Of a stretch of 64,000 bases of DNA, positions 32,246 to 39,293 are shown one piece after another (within the stretch, counting starts at the first letter, position 1; each line of letters opens with the position of its first letter). A program made the position numbers and the translations under genes. This DNA comes from CAZQYB01 sp964582985. GTDB lineage: Bacteria; Planctomycetota; Phycisphaerae; Sedimentisphaerales; Anaerobacaceae. The notes under the pieces were generated by a model. That model did no database searches. It saw only the letters and a list, made by a program, of their open reading frames with translations, and had not been told where the DNA came from. The stretch spans positions 21,132-85,131 of the forward strand of contig CAZOUM010000003.1 of NCBI GenBank assembly GCA_964582985.1, in the 5' to 3' direction.

Positions 32246-33189
32246 CACTCCACAAACTCGTGTGTTAAAAAGCAAGACTCAACGAGTTCGTCAATGTGTG
32301 CCGTGGCTACACAAATAGAAGTGTCCGCTGCACCGTAATACACTTTCACTTCTCCATCCGGTTCAACGAGTGCGCCGCTGGCGAAGACCACGTTCCCGAT
32401 GTCACCAATCCGCTCATACTCCTCCCTTGGCGAAAGTACCGGCCCCAAACACCGTCCGATCATCTTAGCCGGATTGTGCAAGTCCAGCATGACTGTGCCT
32501 ATCCGATAAATGGGGCCGGTCGCTGTCATTTTCAAGCCGTGGTATATCTCAAGCCATCCACGACCCGTCCGAATAGGGGGAACTGAGGCGCCAATACGAA
32601 AGGAGTCCCAGTATCGGGGCCTGGGACAAATAACCAACTCGCTGTGCCCCCAGTTGACCAGGTCAGGTGAATAGGAAATCCAGATGCTGCCGACATTATT
32701 GCCGAGCGGGCGGTCCAGCCGGGCGTAAATCCCGTTGAACTTTTCCGGAAAAAGCACACCGTCTTTGTTCCCCGGACCCGAGACCAAAGCAAGCCGCTCA
32801 AAAGTCTCGAAATCATCGGTTCGGGCCAACGCAATCCGATACCCGTATCGCGACACGGCTGTATACATAATATAATACCGTCCATCAATCTCCGTCAAAC
32901 GTGGGTCTTCAATGCCGTTTTCTTCCCAAACCTTGAAACGCCCTTCCTCGGCAGGAAGCATGCAAGGTCGGTCGTCTACTTGAAAGTGAAAGCCGTCTTT
33001 GCCGCGCGCCAGGCAAAAGAACGAGTGCCCCCGCTGGCCTTCAACACGCAACAAAAGTAAATACTCGTCGCCAAGTTTTACAGGTGTGCCATTGAAAACC
33101 GTGTTACACTTGTACGATACGTCTTCAAGCGAAATAATCGGATTGCGCTCCCATCGGTGTAACATATCTCTATCTTGTTTTTGCACCAT
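32245..33189 (-). CDS. GH130-family mannoside phosphorylase/hydrolase (second copy)
   Basis: A 314-residue five-bladed beta-propeller enzyme of glycoside hydrolase family 130, whose members phosphorolyse or hydrolyse beta-mannosides (beta-1,4- or beta-1,2-linked). Visible family blocks: WERNPIISLEDV near the start, VFNGTPVKLGDEYLLLLRVE, the active-site segment NGIEDPRLTEIDGRYYIMYTAVS with the catalytic Asp, VNWGHSELVICPRP..YWDSFRIGASVPPIRTGRGWLEIYHG, and the C-terminal VVFASGALVEPDGEVKVYYGAADTSICVATAHIDEL. No signal peptide, so it acts in the cytoplasm. Exact linkage and whether it uses phosphate cannot be told from sequence alone. It follows a paralogue by 2 bp. Confidence 0.88.
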   Translation of the reverse strand: MVQKQDRDMLHRWERNPIISLEDVSYKCNTVFNGTPVKLGDEYLLLLRVEGQRGHSFFCLARGKDGFHFQVDDRPCMLPAEEGRFKVWEENGIEDPRLTEIDGRYYIMYTAVSRYGYRIALARTDDFETFERLALVSGPGNKDGVLFPEKFNGIYARLDRPLGNNVGSIWISYSPDLVNWGHSELVICPRPRYWDSFRIGASVPPIRTGRGWLEIYHGLKMTATGPIYRIGTVMLDLHNPAKMIGRCLGPVLSPREEYERIGDIGNVVFASGALVEPDGEVKVYYGAADTSICVATAHIDELVESCFLTHEFVE

Positions 33190-33191
33190 CC

Positions 33192-34139
33192 CTAATATTC
33201 CTTACGACTTTCATTGCACACCTGGATGATGTCGTCAAGCATACCGGTGCCGAGACAAATACAACTATCGGAGGCGCCGTAATAAATCTTAACCTCGCCA
33301 TTACTCTCCAGTAGAGCCCCACAGGAGAATACTACATTGGCCACATCGCCGATACGTTCGTACTTCTCGCGCGGTGCCAGGATTGGAATGTTGGACCGGG
33401 CAATCACGCAAGAGGGGTCTTCCCTGTCAAGTATCGCCGCCCCTAAACGAACCAACGGCCCGGCGGTTGTGTCTTTCTCACCGTAATAAATCAGCAGCCA
33501 GCCTTGAGCGATTTCTATCGGCGGACCTGCCGCCCCGACGCGCGTCGAGTCCCAGTACCCGCTGCGGGGCGTAATCACGACTGTAGATGACCCCCAATAC
33601 ACCAGGTCGTCGGAGTAGCTGACCCAGATGCTGCCACCTGCCCATGGGCGCTGGAGCATCGCATACCGACCACCGATTTTGCTCGCAAATAGTGCCCCGC
33701 TCTTGGTATCAGGCTCAGAGACGAAAGTCATCCTCTCCACCGACTGGAAATCATCTGTACGCGCCAACCCAATCCGTTTGCCGTTCTCACTGTAAGCCAC
33801 GTATGCTATGTAGTATGTCCCGTCGATTTCGCTAACGCGGGGGTCGCAGATTCCAAAACTTTCATATTGCGCGAACAGACCGTGATGTGACCCGGTCATA
33901 AACGGTTTGGATTCGACAGAAAAGTGATACCCATCCGTCCCACGAGCCAGGAATATACTACCAAGACCTTCCAGCGTTTCCACAGTCAGCAGCAGCAGAT
34001 ACTCACCACGAAAGCGTACCACGCCGGCATTCCAAATGTCGCTGCACCGGAACGCCAGGTCCTCGATTGCAATTAGTGGATTACCTCCGTAGCGATGAAT
34101 AACATCACGCCCGGCTTTTAGCACTGCTTGATACGTCAT
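33192..34139 (-). CDS. GH130-family mannoside phosphorylase/hydrolase (first copy)
   Basis: A 315-residue GH130 enzyme, paralogous to the next gene along its full length: HRYGGNPLIAIEDL, SFGICDPRVSEIDGTYYIAYVAYSENG (catalytic Asp in CDPR), VYWGSSTVVITPRSGYWDSTRVGAAGPPIEIAQGWLLIYYGE, NVVFSCGALLESNGEVKIYYGASDSCICLGTGMLDDI. The two copies differ at the base before the catalytic motif (CDPR versus EDPR) and in loop lengths, which suggests division of labour on different mannosides. It overlaps the upstream membrane protein gene by 4 bases. No signal peptide. Confidence 0.88.
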   Translation of the reverse strand: MTYQAVLKAGRDVIHRYGGNPLIAIEDLAFRCSDIWNAGVVRFRGEYLLLLTVETLEGLGSIFLARGTDGYHFSVESKPFMTGSHHGLFAQYESFGICDPRVSEIDGTYYIAYVAYSENGKRIGLARTDDFQSVERMTFVSEPDTKSGALFASKIGGRYAMLQRPWAGGSIWVSYSDDLVYWGSSTVVITPRSGYWDSTRVGAAGPPIEIAQGWLLIYYGEKDTTAGPLVRLGAAILDREDPSCVIARSNIPILAPREKYERIGDVANVVFSCGALLESNGEVKIYYGASDSCICLGTGMLDDIIQVCNESRKEY

Positions 34140-34546
34140 TTCCGACTTCCCGAATCACAACCCTCAGGATAATTGCGCGTTTTCACCTCACGGGTTTCCT
34201 CGACCGGATTCTTGGGTTGTTCGATGCCGAGAGCTTTTTCGATTCGTGACATCTTTTTAGAAAGTTCCGCCAATTTATTATCTATCGAATCCAATCTCCT
34301 GCCAAAACCTTGAACGTCCATACCGACCCTGATCATATTCATTTCCGTCAGGTCCATATAGCGCTCCATCAAACGCTCATAGGCATCTATCGCACGCGCC
34401 GCGTCCGTCCTGTATTCCGGAAGCGTAACTTGCGGCTGGATCTCGTAAGTCCTTTCGACGCCCTGAATTGATGTTGAAAACCAAACCACAACTGCGCAGC
34501 ATGCCAAACCTGCGCTAACGACCAGTAACTTCTTTTTCGTTCTCAT
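34136..34546 (-). CDS. Membrane-anchored coiled-coil protein at head of GH130 operon
   Basis: A 136-residue protein: one N-terminal membrane segment (MRTKKKLLVVSAGLACCAVVVWFSTSIQG, about residues 6-24), then a largely helical periplasmic part with a coiled-coil stretch (LDSIDNKLAELSKKMSRIEKALGIEQ) and a charged tail. I start at MRTKKK (34546), with AAGGAG 6 bases before it; the frame runs upstream to 34588 without a site. It overlaps the first GH130 gene (ATGA). No family recognised. Confidence 0.6.
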   Translation of the reverse strand: MRTKKKLLVVSAGLACCAVVVWFSTSIQGVERTYEIQPQVTLPEYRTDAARAIDAYERLMERYMDLTEMNMIRVGMDVQGFGRRLDSIDNKLAELSKKMSRIEKALGIEQPKNPVEETREVKTRNYPEGCDSGSRK

Positions 34547-34868
34547 CGGATATTCTCCTTTTTTCGCCTTGTTTGGGTCCCAGACCATATCTATTTATCG
34601 GCAGAAACCGAGCCCAAGATATCAAAGAACAGCGAAAAACCACACACTCTTCACAGCAGCCACGCACCACTTTGGGCCCGCTCATCAGCCGATGTCCAAG
34701 CAAGCGATGACAAAATACAAGAAAACTTAAAGTGCTGGGAAAAATCTCTCGAAAATAAAAAGGAGTCAACACGCGGCAGATGAACGTATTGCCGAAATCT
34801 TGTTGTTTCGCGGATAGAACTCCAAAAAAGCTATCGGACAAGCCAACAAAAATAACCGGGATTGGCAA

Positions 34869-36371
34869 ATGATAACATCACAAGTAGAAATCGAACCACA
34901 AGTCATCGTAGAGCTGTCAAAGAAATCGTTTGACACTTTTTGTGATGAGCTCTCCAGTATCCTCGCAGTAAGGATGCAATGCAGCCAACAGACAATTGTC
35001 ACCGAAACTGTGGAAGGTCTCAGGAAACGCTTCAAAGAGCTGGCAGCCCTCTACTCTGTAGAAGCTAAAGGTACTATGGGCGGGACGTTTCAATTGGTGT
35101 TCGACAAGAACGCTCTATTCATCCTGGCCGGCCTTATGCTTATGCACCCTGAGCAGATGATTCTGCAAAACATCAAGCACGGCTCGCTCGAAAAGGCAAG
35201 AGAGATGAGCGACGTAATAACACAAGCAGTTCATACGCTGCTCGGAGCATGGGACCGGGTCTTCCGCGAAGTATTAGTCGGCCATGACCGCTTTATGCAA
35301 ACCAACGTCTTTATTGGCAATCCCTGGGAGAAATCTGAGCCCAACACAGGCTTGGCCTATGACGAAGAATTCGTGTTCGTCCCATACGAGATAAAAGTCG
35401 GTTCTTGTCCTACTTTCAATTGCGGTATTATCTTCACTAAAAGAGTTCTCAGCCTAACGCCTGAATCTGAAACCGGCCAGTCCGTTCCTACTGAAGATAA
35501 AAATCAAGCTCAAAAAGCCATTGTTGATAAAGCCGATTCTGGAGAAGCCGACGCTACCAAAGAAAGCGACACCGAAAAAGCCAAACCACAGGAGCCACAT
35601 CTTGAAAAAGCCTCCGCCGAAGAGGATACTAAAGAACCACTCTCAGCCGAGCAGAAACCCGACACCGAGGAGAAACCAAATCCCAAAGCAGCCGCCACCG
35701 AGCAAAACAGCGATGATGCGGATGTAAATACCTCCAAAAACACAACTGAAGAAAAGGCAACAACTACCGTCAATGTGGCCGAACATAAAGACTACGCCGC
35801 CAGTGCCGTTCCCGAAACCATTCAAGAAATGACGCAGCCCTCCCCAACTATTACGGGTGAGCAGGCCTCGCCCGCAACACCAGAACCGCCGCCATCTGAC
35901 AGCATCGGTGAAGTCATGACGCTTCGTGCAAGAGACATTATGCGAAAGGACGTTCTCTGGTGCAGTCAGGATGACAGTGTTCAGCACGCACTTGCAAAGA
36001 TGCAGCAGCACAAGACCAGCTATATAGTAGTAGGTCAGGACAGCACGCTGACAGGCATTGTATCGAAGTCTGACCTGACAGCAGCAATTAGTCCTTACCT
36101 TCGGCCGGAATTTGAAAGGTGGCGCCGGCCATTGGACGATGCTACACTTCAAATCAAAATAAAGTGGGTAATGAGCGGTGCCGTCCACACCATAACACCG
36201 CAAACACCACTGCTCGCAATCATCGAGAACATGTGCCAACTCGGCGTACGATGTTTGCCCGTCGTAGACCCACAAGGTAAAGTCCAGGGATTAGTGACAG
36301 TACTTGACTCATTCAAAGCGTTCCTAAAGCACTACTCTGGAGTATCGACCGCATCTGACGATACACAATAA
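34869..36371 (+). CDS. CheC/FliM-like domain fused to two CBS domains
   Basis: A 500-residue cytoplasmic protein in three parts. Residues 1-200 resemble the CheC/CheX/FliM middle fold: FDTFCDELSSILAVRM, then GTMGGTFQLVFDKNALFILAGLMLMHPEQMI and EMSDVITQAVHTLLGAWDRVFREVL, two matching alpha-helical signature-like halves. Residues 205-340 are a low-complexity Glu/Lys/Pro/Thr linker. Residues 345-490 are a CBS pair: MTLRARDIMRKDVLWCSQDDSVQHALAKMQQHKTSYIVV...LTGIVSKSDL and WVMSGAVHTITPQTPLLAIIENMCQLGVRCLPVVD..GKVQGLVTVLDSF. CBS pairs sense adenine nucleotides; CheC-type domains act on CheY-P or the motor switch. The joint function is not known to me. It stands alone, 4 kb from the flagellar genes. 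Confidence 0.72.
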   Translation: MITSQVEIEPQVIVELSKKSFDTFCDELSSILAVRMQCSQQTIVTETVEGLRKRFKELAALYSVEAKGTMGGTFQLVFDKNALFILAGLMLMHPEQMILQNIKHGSLEKAREMSDVITQAVHTLLGAWDRVFREVLVGHDRFMQTNVFIGNPWEKSEPNTGLAYDEEFVFVPYEIKVGSCPTFNCGIIFTKRVLSLTPESETGQSVPTEDKNQAQKAIVDKADSGEADATKESDTEKAKPQEPHLEKASAEEDTKEPLSAEQKPDTEEKPNPKAAATEQNSDDADVNTSKNTTEEKATTTVNVAEHKDYAASAVPETIQEMTQPSPTITGEQASPATPEPPPSDSIGEVMTLRARDIMRKDVLWCSQDDSVQHALAKMQQHKTSYIVVGQDSTLTGIVSKSDLTAAISPYLRPEFERWRRPLDDATLQIKIKWVMSGAVHTITPQTPLLAIIENMCQLGVRCLPVVDPQGKVQGLVTVLDSFKAFLKHYSGVSTASDDTQ

Positions 36372-36392
36372 AGGTGCGATAGCGATGTGCTC

Positions 36393-37622
36393 CTATTGGC
36401 CCGAAGTGCTTGAGCCGGATGAAGGCTGTGAGTTTTTATTTGATTCCTTTACCCAAGCCGTTAGCTTCTGGATTTGTTCATGCAGCCTGTCCATTCCCCG
36501 GGCATTGCGATGCTGGATGGATTCGAGATTCTGCCGGGCCTCAGCGAGTTGGTTTCGAACGCCTTGCAGTTCCACCATGGAGTCATCAAGCTCATTTTGG
36601 ATACGTTTGACTTCTGCCTTTGAACCGGCCAGCTCGCTTCGGAGAACTTTGACTTGCCGGTCAGCTTTTATGAAATCGCTATAAACGGTTTGAATATTTG
36701 CGTATGCCAGGCTAAGTTTGTCACGCTGGGTCTGCCTGCCGGCGTAGAACCATATGTTCACAAGCAGCGCTACAAAAAACAATATGGTCGAAAAAACCGC
36801 GACTCGCCTCCAAGGGGCTCGCCCCTTAGGGGCAAGCTGCCAGCTACGCGCGGACTTGGGTTGCACGCTAAGCTCATCACTCCGTGAGTCTTCACAAAAC
36901 GGGCTGGCCGCCAAAGCGCTGAATTCTATTCCACCATCCTGGATGATTTTCCGCGGGACGCCTCTTACCGGCGGAGGCGACTCGCCCCTGAGGGGCTCGT
37001 GTCTTGATTTACTTTTCGAGATTTTGCCCTCAACCATCCTTACCGGCTTGCTAATAATTTGCAAAGCTTTCCGAAACACCTGACCAGCTAATAGGGACAA
37101 TTGTCTTGCTCCGTGTGGAACACGGTTTGATAACGAGGGTTCAACAATCTTTTCAATTAATGCAGAAGACGTTTCAGCTTTGACGGCCTCGTCGCTTGGT
37201 CCCGTATGTTTCCCAATGTGCTCAAGTACATCAGAAGCTCCCATCTTGCGATTTTTTCGCAAAATGTCGCCTTTGGAAGCTGTCTTCCGGCTTAGCTCAG
37301 ATATCTTTTTGCTCAGTGTGGTCTTATCGACAGGTTTCGCTGCTCCTGCCGTTGAGAGGCATTCTGCGAATTCGGCACCTCGCGATGGGTAACGATATGG
37401 GCTAAGAGGAACGTCCACTACGTACCTTTTGCCTTTATATTTTCGGACCTGGACAATGCCCAGCCTTCCACATTCCTCAACGATGCCTCTCGATACTCCC
37501 TCACGGGTTGCATATTCATCAATCGGCAGAAGTGGCCTGTTGAGTTGCAATGTCGCTGCAGTTTCTGCCGTTGAGAGGCATTCCGCGAATTGTGATGTAG
37601 CTTGATTTGGAGCCGTTTCCAT
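36393..37622 (-). CDS. Membrane coiled-coil protein with HTH-like N-terminus, gene invaded by short repeats
   Basis: A 409-residue protein. Residues 28-75 (LLPIDEYATREGVSRGIVEECGRLGIVQVRKYKGKRYVVDVP) look like an excisionase/MerR-type winged HTH. A membrane segment lies at about 277-295 (VAVFSTILFFVALLVNIWFYAG), followed by a coiled coil to the C-terminus. The part between is low in order. Two copies of FAECLSTA (near residues 13 and 85) and the peptides HEPLRGESPPPVRG and LAPKGRAPWRR are encoded by dispersed palindromic repeats (see repeats). This suggests that disordered linkers grew by repeat insertion. No function assigned. Confidence 0.6.
   Translation of the reverse strand: METAPNQATSQFAECLSTAETAATLQLNRPLLPIDEYATREGVSRGIVEECGRLGIVQVRKYKGKRYVVDVPLSPYRYPSRGAEFAECLSTAGAAKPVDKTTLSKKISELSRKTASKGDILRKNRKMGASDVLEHIGKHTGPSDEAVKAETSSALIEKIVEPSLSNRVPHGARQLSLLAGQVFRKALQIISKPVRMVEGKISKSKSRHEPLRGESPPPVRGVPRKIIQDGGIEFSALAASPFCEDSRSDELSVQPKSARSWQLAPKGRAPWRRVAVFSTILFFVALLVNIWFYAGRQTQRDKLSLAYANIQTVYSDFIKADRQVKVLRSELAGSKAEVKRIQNELDDSMVELQGVRNQLAEARQNLESIQHRNARGMDRLHEQIQKLTAWVKESNKNSQPSSGSSTSGQ
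36801..37000 (+). repeat. Two related GC-rich palindromic repeats inside coding sequence (family 2)
   Basis: Copy 1, about 36801-36838, contains CGACTCGCCTCC, AGGGGCTCG and GCCCCTTAGGGGC. Copy 2, about 36961-37000, contains GGAGGCGACTCGCCCCTGA and GGGGCTCG. They share GCGACTCGCC, and CCCCT..GGGGC; each can fold back on itself. Both lie in the frame of the 36393-37622 protein, giving RGESPPPVRG-type and APKGRAPW peptides. Confidence 0.6.
37346..37377 (+). repeat. Dispersed short repeat, family 1 (copy B, in frame)
   Basis: CTGCCGTTGAGAGGCATTC, then TGCGAATTCGGCA. Ends TGCCG/CGGCA pair as a stem. Inside the 36393-37622 gene it encodes (minus strand) the peptide EFAECLSTAG. Confidence 0.75.
37565..37595 (+). 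repeat. Dispersed short repeat, family 1 (copy C, in frame)
   Basis: CTGCCGTTGAGAGGCATTC, then CGCGAATTGTG. It is nearly identical to copy B over 28 bases and encodes QFAECLSTAE near the start of the same protein. Confidence 0.75.
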
Positions 37623-37773
37623 CTCTAATTCCTGTCACGAACAATGTTAATGACCGTATACATTATCGGCCTTCCGAACAATTTACCTTGAATACTCTCA
37701 GGGTGCCGGTGATGATGGCTGACGAATCCAAGGATTTCCAGTTATCCAATGATGGAAAACGATACAAAGAAGC

Positions 37774-37802
37774 TTGAGCAAAACACCCGCCTCTGGTAAA
37801 TT
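37774..37802 (+). promoter_or_regulatory. Probable sigma-70 promoter of purD
   Basis: TTGAGC, 17 bases, TAAATT. The -10 is followed by a small TGGTAA/TTACCA inverted repeat. The predicted start is about 85 bases before the purD ATG. No purine riboswitch or PurR box that I recognise. Confidence 0.4.
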
Positions 37803-37893
37803 ATTACCAAGCGCACGGCACAAAAGCCTGGAAACGATAGTCAAAAAAACAACAGTGTAAACTCAAAGCGAGATTTTAAGTCGAGGCTGGCAG

Positions 37894-39180
37894 ATGGATG
37901 TTCTTTTAATTGGTAGCGGGGGACGTGAGCACGCAATCGCGTGGAAATTGGCTCAATCGAAAAACTTGGGTAAGCTCTACATCGCTCCGGGCAATGCGGG
38001 GACAAAGCAATGCGGCGAAAATATTTCCGTCGGCGCCGACGAAGCGAGCAAGCTGCTGGCCTTTGCGCAACAGAACAAGATAGAGCTTGTTGTAGTTGGG
38101 CCGGAAGACCCACTCGCAGCCGGAGTCGTTGACGCATTCGAAGCGGCCGGCATAAAGGCGTTTGGACCGAACGCTGCCGCCGCCCAGCTTGAAGCCGATA
38201 AGGCATTTGCAAAGCAGCTTATGCGCTCCAGCGCCATCTCCACCGCTGAGGGCAGAATCTTCGATAGATTCAGTGACGCCAAAGCATATATCGCAAGCAG
38301 GGACGAGCCGGTAGTTGTAAAGGCAGCGGGTCTTGCAAAGGGCAAAGGTGTCTTTGTCTGTGACGACCCCGCCGACGGCATTTTGGCGGCTGAAAAAATA
38401 ATGTGCGACAAGACATTCGGCTCAGCGGGCGACCAGGTCATCGTCGAGGATAAACTGCTCGGCGAAGAGGCCTCAATACTGGCTTTTGTGGACGGCCGAA
38501 ATATTTACCTTATGGAATCCTCGCAGGACCACAAGCCCATCGGTGACGGTGACACCGGGCCGAACACCGGTGGAATGGGCGCATATAGTCCGGCCCCTGT
38601 TATCACCGAAGCATTGATGGACAGAATCACGCGCGAAATTCTCGTACCAATAGTAGATGGTATGAACCGCAATGGCACGCCATATAAGGGCGTACTGTAT
38701 GCGGGACTTATGATCACTGCTGGGGGACCAAGGGTGCTGGAATTTAACGTCCGCTTCGGCGACCCGGAAACCCAGCCGATTTTCATGCGACTCAAGAGCG
38801 ATTTACTGAAAGTTCTGCTGGCGGTCTGCGACGGCAAGTTGGACGAGATTACCCTGGAGTGGGACCAGAGGCCGGCCGTCTGTGTTGTGGTCGCCTCAGG
38901 CGGCTATCCGGGTGCTTATGAAAAAGGCAAAAAGATAACCGGCTTGGATGAAGCCGAACGCCTCAAAGACGTCGTCGTGTTCCACGCAGGCACCGCTGAA
39001 AAAAACGGCGATACTGTTACAAACGGTGGCAGGGTGCTGGGTGTAACGGCCATAGGGAACAAGGTCGCAGAAGCAAAGGCACGGGCATACGAGGCCGTCG
39101 ATAAGATAAAATTCGAAGGTGCCTACTGCCGCAGAGATATCGCAGATAAGGCGATTAAAAAATCAAAACTAATAAATTAA
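37894..39180 (+). CDS. purD: Phosphoribosylamine-glycine ligase (GAR synthetase)
   Basis: PurD joins phosphoribosylamine and glycine with ATP in the second step of purine synthesis. The 428-residue protein is of normal length and shows every family block: MDVLLIGSGGREHAIAWKL, IAPGNAGT, VVVGPEDPLAAGVVDAFEAAGIKAFGP, the ATP-grasp region VVKAAGLAKGKGVFVC and VVEDKLLGEEASILAFVDG, SQDHKPIGDGDTGPNTGGMGAYSPAP, and VLEFNVRFGDPETQPIFMRLKSDL. No other pur gene adjoins it. Confidence 0.98.
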   Translation: MDVLLIGSGGREHAIAWKLAQSKNLGKLYIAPGNAGTKQCGENISVGADEASKLLAFAQQNKIELVVVGPEDPLAAGVVDAFEAAGIKAFGPNAAAAQLEADKAFAKQLMRSSAISTAEGRIFDRFSDAKAYIASRDEPVVVKAAGLAKGKGVFVCDDPADGILAAEKIMCDKTFGSAGDQVIVEDKLLGEEASILAFVDGRNIYLMESSQDHKPIGDGDTGPNTGGMGAYSPAPVITEALMDRITREILVPIVDGMNRNGTPYKGVLYAGLMITAGGPRVLEFNVRFGDPETQPIFMRLKSDLLKVLLAVCDGKLDEITLEWDQRPAVCVVVASGGYPGAYEKGKKITGLDEAERLKDVVVFHAGTAEKNGDTVTNGGRVLGVTAIGNKVAEAKARAYEAVDKIKFEGAYCRRDIADKAIKKSKLIN

Positions 39181-39212
39181 TAAGAACTAAGTGCTAAAAC
39201 TACTGGCAGCGT

Positions 39213-39256
39213 CGTCAGAAATCTTGTGTCAAGTGACATAATCATTATTTCTGACG
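39213..39256. terminator. Inverted repeat between purD and the AsmA-like gene
   Basis: CGTCAGAAAT (39213-39222) and ATTTCTGACG (39247-39256) are perfect 10-base arms. The 24-base loop includes a smaller CTTG...CAAG hairpin. No U-run follows, so it would be a Rho-dependent pause or an RNA-processing site rather than a classic terminator. Confidence 0.45.
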
Positions 39257-39293
39257 GCACGTTTCCAGCACATGTTCTGTTATAGGTGGTGCA

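Noticed and set aside
36801..37000. CRISPR or mobile element because of palindromic GC-rich repeats
   Set aside because: Only two unequal copies, no regular spacer, no cas genes, and both are within a continuous reading frame.
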